In this document: positions 1-12,777 of the stretch, in pieces
How positions within the stretch are numbered: position 1 is the stretch's first letter
Layout of the letters: each line of letters starts with the position of its first letter
DNA from: Burhinus oedicnemus
Taxonomy: Eukaryota > Chordata > Aves > Charadriiformes > Burhinidae
NCBI GenBank assembly: GCA_008921705.1
Contig: VFFE01009205.1
Location: forward strand, 1,532,276 to 1,596,275
Length of the DNA stretch: 64,000 bases
Reading direction: 5' to 3'
The notes under the pieces: model-generated
What the model saw: the letters and a program-made list of their open reading frames with translations, nothing else
What the model was told of the DNA's origin: nothing
Databases searched by the model: none
Program-made: the position numbers and the translations under genes

Positions 1-2241
1 CAAATTGATGCTGTAAATACACGTTCTCCTTCACCTTTGGATATGGATAGGCTACTGGAATAAAGCCCCTAAAAGGGACTGAAAAAGTCACCCCTGTTAT
101 TTGAAGAACTGAACTTTCATTTATCTTCATGAAAAATTAAAAGGTGGAAGGGACAAATGTAATTCATGATAAAATGGAATGGAGGTGAGAAATCTGAAAA
201 GCAGCTGCTTTCCAGTTGGGTGGCCATTCCAGCACTAGCAGTTTCAGAAATTATAATATGCCTAATTTTAAGTTTTCTTCTACTCCAGACACCTGTTTGG
301 ACACAGTAGCTGCTAACAAGTGAAAATTTCCAACCACTAATTAAGGATTAAGGCCATCACGTCGACTGTTGAGAACAATTTTACACCTAGATCTATTTGT
401 CAGCATGGCCATCAGATACCAGTGGTGATGAAGGGGCTGTTCTTGCCAGCTGACCAGTTAGGAGCTGCTGACCTCTGACATCAGTGGCTGGAGGGGGACA
501 CCTGAAACCTGCATGGCTCCTTCCTGGCCACATGGAACAATATGAGGGTCAAATGACCAGGGTGATTATATATGTCATATCTGAAGCAACCCTGCTAGAG
601 CTTTAGCGTACCCCGAGTTGAATTCCAGAGCTCAGCATGAAGCTGAGACAACTGTAGAAATGTACAAAACAAAAGGCGCGTGGTTTCACAGAGCTATAAG
701 GTAGCTGTCCTTGCCGTTCGGGAGAAGGGACGCATTGTTCTCAAAGAACAATGAAAACAAACACAGTTGAAGAAATGGCGACTCTTCCATCCAGAGCAAA
801 AGGTACAACAGCATTACGTCACTGATACCCTCGTCCTGCATGGACAGAGTTGCAGCCTGGATCAGTTATATCAGAGGGAAACCATTGCTATGCTCTCCTG
901 GGAGTACTCTTTCTGGAGACCTGCTCCAAGACACGAGATTTACATAGGGCGCTGGAGCTAAACTTCTTTATAGTTAAAAAACATGTTCAAATCTTGATGT
1001 CTAGTTTGGCTTATTTTAGAGGAAATAATGTATACAAAATGAGTATTTCAGCTGGAACTTCACCAAAATTGAAGGGTGTTTGGAAAACGGGGGTTAGTTA
1101 ATGCCTCATCATGACACAGGGTTAGGGTGGAATGTTTTTTGATCTCTTTGTTTAAACTCTGTAAAACATAATCAAGCCAATAATTTACAAATCCTTCACT
1201 TGGTATGATGATTAACTTTCATCATTTGTATCCTAAAAACTGTTTACTGAAAAAACAAAAGATGGATAAAAACCAAATATATCGAAATATACCAATATGA
1301 AGGTGTTTTCTTCATATGACTGTAAATGGTTTGTCTTTGTCACCAACAAAATTCTATTTTTTCACGTCAAAACTAGAATTTTGAAAGTTATTGAGTTCAA
1401 TCTAAACTTTAAGCTATAGATTTTCTTAGTTTTTTTAATGAACCAATCAGGAAGTTGTCAACCTTGGCTAAGAGTATTTCTTGCAGTTGTTCCCTACTGT
1501 GACTCTCCACAACTTAAACCTTCCCAGGTTTACTCTCCTTTTTAAGAACAAAACAAATTATATCAATAATTGACTTTGCAAACCAGATTTCAGAAGCACT
1601 GGTCCCAAATAGGCAGTGAAATGAAGTGGCCAGATGGAAAGAGAGCAGTGCTTCGTTCTTTTGAACATCTAATCCCCAGTGTGTTCCCAGGGAGTCTGTC
1701 CCATTTACATTAAGTCACTGCTAATGTTCTTTCATGTGCTGTAACTAGTGTGCCCAGCCATAAGTAATGGCTGAGACCAGGAACTGCATTTATAGAAGGG
1801 ACAAAATGAGTTTGTTTCCAGATAAGAAACTTGAAAAGAGAATGACAGATTTAGGAAGGGACGGAGGCAATATCAGTTAAATCTTAATTCGAGAAAAAAC
1901 TTGGTATCAGCTGCACAAATATGCAAGTACAAATACACACGATGGCATGTTAGAAGACCTCTCCTGTCTGCTTCTTTCAAAAGTTGATAATGACTTGTGT
2001 ATTTGGCCCTTACTACAGAACCAAAGTTTACAGTCACTGACCCAAGAGCTTTACGCCTCCAAAGGCCCCAACTCCACTGGAAATGAGGATGCTGCTAAAA
2101 TATCCTGAGGCATTACAGGTGATGTAGCAGGATAGCCTGACAACAGCCAGCATTATCCTTATGTGTACTTCTACGAAGTGAATCTGTAGCAGAATCCGTC
2201 TTTTAACACCAGCCTGCAGAGTGCATTTTGCTGTTCCACAG
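1..2241. other. Unique AT-rich noncoding stretch
   Basis: I see no gene, repeat family or array here. The open frames are short (64 and 83 codons near 767-1101), overlap each other and lack splice or codon-bias support, so I read them as chance frames. Confidence 0.6.
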
Positions 2242-2345
2242 AGAGTTAGGAGAGATCAATGAACCTGACACTAAAGAGGTTTAAGTGGCAGTTCCATGAA
2301 CTTGAAAATGCCAGAATTTCTATTATTACTCAAATTGTAAATCAG
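2242..2345 (+). other. Candidate exon with strong acceptor and donor
   Basis: A pyrimidine-rich acceptor (TTTTGCTGTTCCACAG) ends at 2241, and a consensus donor (CAG followed by GTAAGTATG) starts at 2346. The 104-bp segment is closed in all three frames if read from its first base. An ATG at 2259-2261 does open a frame of 29 codons that runs exactly to the donor, then hits a stop within the putative intron. The translation starts MNLTLKRFKWQFHELENARI and matches no family I recognise. The ATG has a T at -3, so its initiation context is poor. It could be a 5' UTR/first coding exon, a lncRNA exon, or a chance splice pair; chance remains the most likely reading. Confidence 0.2.
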
Positions 2346-5300
2346 GTAAGTATGAGAAAAATATAAATTGTTAATACTCTCCAAATGTTGAAATAACAGC
2401 AACCAAAGCACAGGTGGAGTCCAACTGTGAGGAGTTTTCAAGTGGTGCACCATCGTGTTTCACATGTATTTGTAGAAACACGGGAAAAACTCACAAAACT
2501 ATTTTTAAAGCATGTTTTGCTTTGCCTTAACTGTAGAGAAATTAAAATAAATTTTCAACTTTTTTGACTACAATGCGAATTGAAATCTGTAAAAACATAT
2601 TTCAGGCTTTCTAAACTATTTAGTGACAAACTATGGGAAAGGATGAAGATTTGCTGCTAAAGTGGGGATTGTAAAACAAAGCCTCAGACACATTCCAGCT
2701 CTAGGTGGAATGAACGGAAGAAAAGAGGGCACAAGAAGCTACTTTATCAAATGTATTCATCTCTACTGTGGGTGAATTAATAAACAGGATTCTACCCAAC
2801 TTCTGATGAGATTGTCAATGATTGTCCTCACCACGTCCACAAACTCCACCCACTAGGGGAACTCCTAGTAGACGGCACTGCAGCAACTGTAAAGCCACAG
2901 AGAACAGTGCTGGCATCAGATGCATGATGTAAATTTGACTTCCCCAGTCAGAGACTTTCCTCTTTTGTCACCTCTGTCCAACAGACCTAGAAACTGCCCA
3001 TGAGAAAATCAGTGCACCTCCTATTCCCACAAGAGAACGGCTGTGTGGGGCAGCCTCCATTCCATGTTTGTCTGATTTTTTAATTAAGAAGCATCACTAC
3101 TCTCTATATAAAGTGTAGGGGGTAGGGAAATCCCCCAGAGAAACACTGAATAAATAACACAGCATTTGCTGAAAGATGAAGTTAAATCCAATTTAAACTA
3201 CAGGTCTACAAATTGTTCCCTTTCAGCCCTGTTTCTCAGATGCTTTTGTTTCCTGTTTTTAGAATAATATGTATACAAGCAATGTATCTGGACTGTATGA
3301 GAAGTGTGTTTATACATATTTATATGCACACCCCTTCATACCAATACTTGCAAAAAATCCCATCAGTCCAAAAGAGACGGCATTTAGGAGGAAATTTTCA
3401 GCACCATAGACATAGGTTTAGTTATATACTCTCCACGAGCAGCAATGGGATGTCAGTTATTCCCTCTGTGCTGAGAATATTTGGCTTTGACTTCAAACAG
3501 CGCAGAAATATATCAACCTCAATATAATTTATATTCTCTCAAAAGGAACCTAAAATGCTCTAAGCCTTTGCCGAGGCATCTGATGTTCCAGTCCCCTCTG
3601 TTGCTCTGTATGATCAGCTGTTTTATTTCACTTGCGATCCTTGCTTTCCTGATTTTTTCAGACAAAGAAACAAAATGTCTGCTATACACCGAGTATAAAC
3701 ACAGCTGACTTCTTTTCCCCAAAGTATTGATTTTATGCACTTTTAAAACAACTATTTTCATTCTGTTTGCATAATCAGCTGGGGCATTGTTCCTCTACAT
3801 TTGCAGAAACACAGATGGAATTGCTGATTTGGAGCCTTTGGAGAGATTTTACAGTATTCTCCAGAATCTAAGCTTCTATTAAAATAAGGTTTCATGCACT
3901 TCTGGTTGTGAAGATAGCCTGGACAATGTAAATTGATGCATGGTTATCTTGTTGAGTCCACAACCAGACAGACAGACGCAATAGCACCAAGGGAGCTGTG
4001 AACTTCCCCCACTTATTTTATTGGGTGTTTACGTGGGGCCAGATGCTCCCCTCTGTTGTGCAGAACGGCATTAAATGACGGAGAAAAAGAGAGGAAAAGG
4101 AAATGGAAATAAAAACCAACAAAGAGGAGCAAAGGAAATCTCCACAGCCTGCTTCCCAGGGGGCTACAGATGCCTTCCCTTGCCAGTATTAGACTGCTGG
4201 AAGATTTGGGGCTGAGCCACGCGTACGGCACTTTTTTCAAAAGACACTCTATTTTCCAAAAGAATGTCACAAGAAAAGTTAATGACGCTTCCAGCATCAT
4301 TTACTGTCCCACTGTATCTTTTGTCCTCCTTTTATGTGGATGTCATATAGCCAAGGAAAAATGTAAATGCAGGACGGTTTTAGACGACATTGTGGGAGGA
4401 TGGCCCTTCCATTTAATGCCCCCTCATTTAAAGTAAGCAATCACATTTTCCAAAGAACTTCAGGGTTTGCAGGCTCTGCCCTTCTGTAAGAAAGCTGAAA
4501 CATTTAACTTGTTGATTGTGCATTTTTCCATAAGACAACCTTTCACGTTAATAAAAATCAACTGCTGTATGACAAATCCCTATTTGTTATATGTGGAAAG
4601 TAAAATCAAAAGAAGCGTGACTGAATGCAAGTAAAAGTAACCACATTGCTTGATCCTTAAATCAGACTGGACAGAAAGGGACTATATCTTTCCAGCCTCA
4701 AAGCTATGTAACCCTTTCAGCCCGAAGCGCTTCCTGCGTCACTCCTGCAAGCTGCTAACACAACCCATCCTCAAAATCCCACAACGTCCATTGGGACCAA
4801 AGCAAGGGTGACACAGAGGGGAGGCACTTGGGAGCAGAATGGAACCACAGACCTTAGATATTTGTAGGAACTACTGGGCAAGAAGGTCTCTACACATGAT
4901 TTTACATGGAACAGTCCTTTGCTGATGGAAGTTTATTAGGGAGAGTGACACCAAATGGACATCCTGCCCCAGGAACCACGTTGTCTAGCTGCTCTCAGAC
5001 TCTTACTAAAATGCAGCTCTCCCAAGCTTTGGTCCATTCCAGTGAATCTGCACACTTCATTAGCCAAAAGGGAACTACGACAGACTGCGAGCGAGCACCA
5101 TATGGGAAAGCCAAACAACCACAAGACTGACTCTCTATTTGCAGTCTGAAACTGAGATCTTGCTTATCACTATAACTTGTACTACAAATACGTATGTGTA
5201 CATATATACATCTCTCTATATACATAGATACATATATACTCACACACATCTATTGGAGGAGCTTGCACCACATTTTCTATCAAGAGATATGGCCTTGACC

Positions 5301-8300
5301 TCCTACATGGCTTAGGGAAGGGAAAGAGGAAAAAAAAAGGTTTATTGTGCTGCAGAACTACATTGTCTTCCCTGTGTTGTGCACCTCGGCTGTAGCCTGC
5401 AACCACAATGTTTATAACACGTATTGGAACTAATACTATAAGAGCAATGCAATCCTATGGGCTAAAACACAGTTTCCTTTAGGTCAACATGGGGTCAAAC
5501 AGAAGCAGGAGGGAACAAATAATAGGGAAATGAGAAAACAGATACAACAAAGGCAGAGAGGCTCAAAAAGAGGAAAAAGTAGTTCAGGAATAAAAAAGAA
5601 AGCCTCATGTAACTCATCACATTTCAGCCACTGTAGAACTTCTCCATGGCTGCTGTTTTATTCAGTGATATTCTAGGGACAAATCACTATAAAAATATAC
5701 TACAAAAAACCCCAACAGTGCTGGCAGAGAAATAGACCTGATGTCCCAGGAAATGCTACGGTACATCCAGGCACAAATAAAAATCATATGGCAACAATAT
5801 ACTCAATATGGTTCTTCTCTAATTCTGTAAGTGCAGTACATCTTTATGATTACCACACAAAACCTCAGAGTTTTTTCTATTTACCCTTTGCATTTCAAAT
5901 AACTGAAAACATATAGAGATGTTAAATATCGTTTTCTAGTTTGACTCACAAATAATTACCATCACCCAAAGACAATGCAAATAAATGCATTTCTTTACTT
6001 ATTTCCAACTGCATTAAAGGAAGAAATTCTGTGTGAAAGTTCAGCATCACTATACCTCAAAATTCTCCAATTAATGTAATTCTGCAATATTTTTAACACC
6101 AACTAGAATTCCAGTATAGACTGAATGATGATTTAAAGTTATGAGACAGGAATATACTTTCCTTTATGGAATACAATTGCATTCAACCAATTTAAACACA
6201 CAATAAACTATATGCATCTGATCCTGCCCTACTTTTACAGACATTATTTCCATGACTGCTTAAAAAAAGTGCAAGATCCTGATCTATAACATTCTATCAG
6301 TGGACTTGAATTCTCTCAGCACCATGAAGACTTATTCACTCAAGTGAGTATCAAAATGCTACTAGTAGGTAAAACCTAAAATGTCTATTGCGGCAAATGC
6401 ATATAGCTCTTCATATTATTTTCCGTGGTGTAAGGAATATTTCTGACTGCAATATCAATGACTTTAAACCACAGACTAAGACTTTAGACCTTCCAGTGGT
6501 GCCAACTCACTTGTTTTATATGCTATGATATATAGTCCTGGCTTTGAGCTATCTCTCACTACTGATGCTTTTGATGCTTTGTTCTCTTTTTACTTTAGGA
6601 TGGAAAATAACAAATAATGCTGAGTTCTCTTCTTACTCTTGAATTCTTCTGATGTCTATCTTCAGAACTCTTCTAACATCCAATTTATGTCATTCTTTTT
6701 CTTTCTTATGCTGTGAATTTGAAACGAAAGAAGGTAACATAATATCATAAGATCTACGGACGATTGAAATGGCCTTCGGAGTAAACTTCAGAGTTATTCG
6801 TAAAACTATCTCGTCTGAATAGAAACTGAAAAATTGCTTTTCAATAGATAATGCAACTACTCTTGAAATTCTTCTTGGATGAAGTTATTGCCATAGGGAA
6901 CACTCTAACGATAATAAAGCATGTGGTGCCAATGCCTTAAGAGCAGTTCAGATGGGTTATTTTGTTAGTATTTGCAAAGCACATTTCAAATTCTTTTCTC
7001 AAACATTTATGTGCTTTCTCTTGACTAATTCTTTATCATAAAATGGCTACAAAACCTGAAGTTTGTTAATGACAGAAGCTGTCATCTGCTGTTCTGATTG
7101 ACCTGCAATGCTACTCTCATATTATTTTGTCATATAGTTCCTCTTAAAACATCACATCAGAATTCCAAAGACCTCTTACATTAGTTAATTAAAGACCTGA
7201 TTCAATCTTCTATCAGGACCGAGAAAAATGCATAGTCACATATTTAAATCTCACAGCTCAGTGGAACTTTCAAATATATTTAAAGTTCAGCACAAGCTTA
7301 AAAGCTTCACTGCATAGGGTCCCTAGAGATGATCTCGACATCACTGCTCAATGCACAGCCGTATACATATACATGATTAACCGCAACTTTTCCTAAGAAC
7401 TTGAGGTAGCCATCCTATCCCTACCCTAGTCCCTATCCTGGCGTTTAGTCTCCAGTCCCTGTAGTGCACTGACCTGTTCTAATTCATTGTGCAATGGGCA
7501 TGAATCTTCTATGTGTTACCTGAACTAAGTCAGCACTACATCAATGTACTATCAGCACTTTTCAGGGATTTCTGCCAAGTAACCTACGTAATAGCCACAC
7601 TGTCAGGTTCAAATTCTGTGGATAATGGTGTAATTTTTGAGCCCAAGGAAACACAAATCTTCTCTTGTTGGGTGCCATAAGCTGTCCATTCCTCCGTACT
7701 TTGTGCAGATTCCTGGGAAATCAGGACATGCATAATGAAAAGTATCCATTTTATTACCCTGACAAATCTACTGTTCTGTATTCCTTCGTTCTGTGTCTGC
7801 TAAAGAACAGTTATTTACACTTTATGAAAAGTGGATGGTCTTGGCCTTCCATATGTTTTATTTTGTCTATGAATGTTGTGTTTCAGACTCCATTTTTTCC
7901 AGTTTATTGCTTGCTAGCTGAGCTTCATTAGTCATTCCTTTCAATGAACTGCTGATAAAGTTTCTTCTCTTCCTGTGTTACAAGAAACACTACCTCCCTG
8001 AGCATGCAACAGACCTAATATTCCTCCAGCTCAATTTGCTTTTTCAAATAATATTGTGATTATATTAATCTGAAATGTGAAGTATGCATTCACCTTTTTC
8101 TTTGCTGAAATACTATTACTCCAACATGTCTAAATGCCAAGGAACTAATGTGAAATTTAAGGGTTTTGGCAATAGCTACATAATCCTCCTCTTGTTGGTT
8201 CAAACAGGAGGTGTCCTTTCTTCTTTTTTCCTTTCTTAAGTACCTCCGAGGAGTTATTAATTTGTAGTTTGTATTTCTCAGATATGTGCAGTTCTACAAG

Positions 8301-8751
8301 GAAATTTCACACAATCTCCTATTTATTGAAGTGCCAGTGAGAGCATCTAGGCAAGTTAATGACATTCCTCAGCAAGGCGAAAAAGCCCATTTTCTTAGAT
8401 CTCCTACAGAGTTTGCCCTTTCCACATTCACTTTAGCTTTTCTAGCATTTCACCACTATCCAGCACATAGAACACTGTTGCTTTCTTTTAGTTTTCCCTT
8501 GGAAACATCTAAACATAAGCCTTTCATACATAGCCTGTCTAAACCACAACACAAGCCTGCATTAGCTACTTTCTGTTAGCAAATATCCATTTGATCTCCC
8601 TTTTCCAAGCCTTAATGACTTTACCAGGCTCGGTTTACTTAATGTTGGCTTGTCTGTCTAGCCAGAGCAAAACACTGGTGAAATCACACTGTAACTGCAG
8701 GTTCTTCTCAAGTCCTTGAGGACTGCTCCATGTGCTTCTTTCCCTTTTCTT
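2346..8751. other. Unique noncoding stretch
   Basis: This is single-copy-looking, AT-rich sequence. It holds only short chance open frames, the longest about 104 codons at 3213-3527, none resembling a known protein. There is one low-complexity TA-rich patch near 5188-5250. No interspersed repeat family is recognisable. Confidence 0.55.
5188..5250. repeat. Low-complexity TA/TACA-rich patch
   Basis: Alternating T/A with scattered C/G (ATATATACA, CTCTATATACATAGATACATATATA, then CACACACA) gives an imperfect simple repeat of about 60 bp with no fixed period. It accounts for the tyrosine- and isoleucine-rich minus-strand open frames across it. Confidence 0.6.
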
Positions 8752-8776
8752 CCCCCCCCCCCCCCCCCCCCCCCCC
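8752..8776 (+). repeat. Homopolymer C25 tract
   Basis: There are 25 uninterrupted cytosines after a TTCCCTTTTCTT pyrimidine stretch. The complementary strand is G25, which can fold as a G-quadruplex, and the C strand can form an i-motif. The tract explains the glycine run in the minus-strand frame crossing it. Its exact length is likely to be uncertain in any sequencing assembly. Confidence 0.9.
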
Positions 8777-11700
8777 GACAAGACATTAGAAAAATACTGT
8801 TCATTTACATTTGTCTCACAATTTAAACCAGGTCCCAATCTTACAGAGATATTTGTGACCTTTCTAACTGGAAGGTTTAAAATACCTTCAAGAGAGTAAC
8901 TTTGCATCATGAAAACATTGGGGCTCAAAAAATCTTGTTTGCCAGTCCACCTTTAGTATTTTTCACTCAGAAACAACGAAGGGTATTACTCTCCGCATCT
9001 CTGGATTTTAGGAATCAAGTATCGTTTACCAATGTAAAAAACCCGCTTGGTAGAAGTCAGCTAGGGCTGCGCCAGGAAGCTTTTAGCAATGTTCAGACCC
9101 ATTTTTTTCTCAATCTGCTCCAGAACACACAAAAAAAGAACAGTACCCATCTTTGCATACAGCCAGCCCTCTTAGACATAGTAATGTCTGGCACTACACC
9201 ATGTTACTAACTTGTAACAGACTGAAGAGCCCTGTGGCCCAGTGACGTTGATCTGAATCCAGGAAATTATAAAGACTGTTAGAATGCTACTACCATGACA
9301 AGGGAAATGGAGTGATCCAGGTATCTACAGGCCCTGTAGCATATCCTGGTATAGGATTCATTTGACAGATAAGACAACTACATAAAGCATGCCAATTAGT
9401 ACGTTTTTTCTGGAAAACAAATCTTGTTGGACAAACCCTTCAAGATGACAAGTTCAGTTACTAGAAGAAACTATGGAAGAATAGTATGAATTGATTTACG
9501 CCAGCTAGTGCATGATTTTTTTTTCCCAAGTAGCACCAAACATCAACAGAATGTACACAAGTAAGTAATGACTATCAAGTAACATAATGACAAACCTCAA
9601 TGGGGAGTCACTACTGAATGGTGACCCTCATAAGAGATTCCTCCAGAGACCAACACAGTGGCCAGTATTAGTCACATTTTCATCAGTATTCTGAAAGTAA
9701 ATGGCAACGATCAGCTACTTGACAATTTTTGCAGACAGCACAGAGACTGATATGGTTCAAAACCTTGAGGACAGGACTTAGTCCTGACAGGTCACTTAGT
9801 GATCAGGACCAAATGTGTTTTAGAACTCTATGCAATGAGAGGGAGAAGGATGTCTGGAAAATGAATGAGTTTGTGCTCAAAACTGCTGCATCTGAAAACA
9901 ATGTAGATATTATCCCAGACAAGTCAAAATTAATTCCCAGCATAGTTCCTAATCCTTCTGTATTTCACTAGGTAGACTAATATGAGCAACATGGAATAAC
10001 CTTGTTTCCAGCTTTTTAGAAGAACATTGAAGAGAGCAGAGAAAAGAGACTGTGGAGACAGGTGGAAAATATGCGATGATGATTAACTCAATTTGCTTCA
10101 CTTATCAGATTTAAAACTGATAGACTGAAGGAAAATATCTTGTATGAAAGAGCTCTCTTGTCTAGCAGAGGAGGCTAGAATTTGAAAAAGAACCTAGAGA
10201 AATTCAAATATGCCTGTTTTTTACAATGAAGTCAATCACACACTGGGACAAACTATTAAAGGAACAGAATATTCTTCATTTCTGACATCTTCAAATCAAG
10301 AAAAGATTCCTGCCTGGAAACCATGCAGTTACACAGCTAGCACAGGGATAAAAGGATAAAATTTAGTAACTTGTGATAGAAGTCAAAACAGCTGACACAA
10401 AAATCCTAAATACAACGATGCTCAAACTTTTACACAACCATTCTTTAACGAGCTTACTTTGAGTAGGACTTCAAAAACTCCTTGTAATACACCTTGCTGT
10501 AAATTATACATTCTAATTGGAATCGATACTCCAGGAGAATGAAAGAAGAGAGAAGTCTTCTATTGTCAAAGTCCCAAAAGTATCATCTTAGCCTTTGAAC
10601 CCAAAATCACCATGGAGAGAAAAACCCTGATGCGGGGAATAAAAACCTTTAGAAGCATCCATATTCTGCATTCTCTTGCATTTGTCATCGACAGGTATAA
10701 GTCTTAACTTTTTAATATACATAGGTTTAACTGAAAAGAGAATTGGCCAAAAGGTACATATACAAACATCTATTTAATTAATATTACAATTTGTCATGTA
10801 ACTTATGAAAAATATTCAAGATATGAAAATGTAAGCAAACAGCATGTTTATTGTTTCATTTACTTCATTTCTCTTAAAGTGCCCTGGAATCACCAAAACA
10901 CACAAGGTCACACTGAATCAAAGGACATCATCTGCTTGTTCAAAATGTCATTATGGAAGAATCAGGAAAAAGCAGCTGTATTACAAGTCACCTTTCCAGC
11001 TCTCACAAACAAACTATTAACGGAGAAAGTCAGTCCTTTACAGTGCATTACAGGACCAAGGTCACCCGGGAAACCGTAAGGCCTCACTGGCTACCCACAA
11101 GACTAGCTTGATTAGTCCAAATAACCTCCTGCCCTTGCTAAGGGACTGATGGAAAGTCAAGTTTTTCAGCAGACTGCTAAGTTGGTATTCATGATTTTAG
11201 ATGAACAGTTATACAAACTAAAGTGTCTGAGATTCATCTGAAGAACTTAGTTTCAATTGCTGTACAGTGTTCACGACAGTATTCACTACTGTCTATTGGA
11301 ATTACCATGAGTATTATAATTTTGCTGATAATCACAAATTCTCTCCATACAAAAAAAGCCTAAACTCAAATTTTATGTCAAGACTCACGACTGCTAAAGA
11401 AGATTGTAATTTTGGCATAGCAACTTTCAATTGTCTTCTTCCTTCTGACTGCCATAAATCGGGTGATAGGAACATATCACCAGGAAATAAATTTTCTTGG
11501 AAATAACCTGTAACCACAATATGCTCTAATTCTCTGCAAAGTTGAAATGAAGTAACAACTTTCCTTAGTTCTCTATGCTTTTTTAATAACTTATTCTATT
11601 TCCAAGACAGCTTTATTGCATTTTTCTCCATAGCATTTCATTTGGTTTCAGTTAAGAAATTCTTTAACCTAACCTTAATATATGAATATACACCTAACTT

Positions 11701-12691
11701 TAAATATACTAAAATTAAAATTAAGACTTTATGTTTTAATAAAAGCATATTAGCTGCTTAAGTATATGGTATTTATCTGTAAGTTCACCTGCTTCTAGTG
11801 CATATTTAACTACTTTCTATGGCCTCATCACTGCTCTGCCTGAATACCTCAAACCTCCCTTCTGGCGTCACGACAATGTGCGCTCAATGCACGGGAAATC
11901 AGTGCTTGAACTAGTCAAGAACTGAATTAACTTCACTGATCATAGTATGGTGCCTAATCCACTGCACAAGCTTCCTTCCCATCAGACTACTACTAATTCC
12001 TTCTTCTCACCATTCCATTCTCTCTCTTAATTTGGCAATAACAGGCCATGCACTTTCAAATCAGAATCCAACCCTACAAAGGATGGCATAGGCAAAGAAA
12101 AAAGCATGCTGAAAAGCTAAAGGAAATACAGATTACAGGTGTGCTTAGCATACCTGCAAAAGTTCCAAAAATGTAATTCTGTGATGAAATGAATTTAAAA
12201 CACTTCCTTCAAAGTTTAGGAAGTGCTCTGTCAGTTAATGCCTCTTCATCCACTCCTTCATAGATGACAACTGGTTTGAGGAAGGAAACTAGTCTTTTTC
12301 ATCAGTCATCCTCATCTGATCATCACTATACAGGAACCTGGCACAAACAACAGAACCCTCTCTACTTTTCCACAAAAATAAAGGTTATGACAAATGTATC
12401 TTTAAAGACATTTTCTTCATTAATTTGCAGCAATATCTCACTACTTAGGAGCTGCAAGAACCCTCTGTTCTCTCGAGATTTAATGCTAGAAGGTGCTGAA
12501 CATTCAGTTCTCAGTGATGAAAATGGGAGTTGACGGCTCTCAGCAGCTCACCACATTAGACAGTAGGGATTGCTCACAAAAAGAATGACAGCCATACCTG
12601 AAAAATGGTAAGCAAGGTCCTAACAGCTCAGTTACTGGCTGGCATGCGCCCAGAATTGGACAACAAAGTGATGAAGACAAAGTAAGCATCA
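8777..12691. other. Unique noncoding stretch with one palindrome cluster
   Basis: No gene or interspersed repeat is recognisable. The open frames (up to 102 codons at 8902-9210) have no family resemblance. The one structural feature is the compound palindrome at 9772-9810. Confidence 0.55.
9772..9810. repeat. Compound inverted repeat / alternative hairpins
   Basis: Two odd palindromes, CAGGACTTAGTCCTG (9772-9786) and TCACTTAGTGA (9792-9802), sit 5 bp apart. In addition, GTCCTGA (9781-9787) pairs with TCAGGAC (9803-9809). The second palindrome plus this outer arm makes one 12-bp stem with a 4-nt bulge. That fold competes with the first hairpin for the same GTCCTG arm. Confidence 0.65.
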
Positions 12692-12777
12692 CATTTTATG
12701 CTTACTTAAAAAGCGTTGCATTTAAAAAAAAGAAAAAGCCTATGCATTTTATGCTTACTTAAAAAGCACTGCATTTT
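12692..12777 (+). repeat. Two-copy 53-bp tandem duplication (partial)
   Basis: The segment CATTTTATGCTTACTTAAAA followed by AGC and TGCATTT occurs at 12692 and again at 12745. The copies differ mainly at GT versus AC after AAAAGC. A short A-rich stretch separates them. This is a small local duplication with few changes, so it is either recent or retained. Confidence 0.75.

Noticed and set aside
1119..1128. Telomere-like AGGGTTAGGG
   Set aside because: Fewer than two full units; not an interstitial telomeric repeat.
2850..2866. CTCF-like core CCACTAGGGG
   Set aside because: The match breaks down after GGGG (AACTCC instead of GGC-type), so it fails the consensus.
8635..8928. Minus-strand frame with a glycine run
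   Set aside because: The glycines come from the C25 homopolymer; no domain or codon support.
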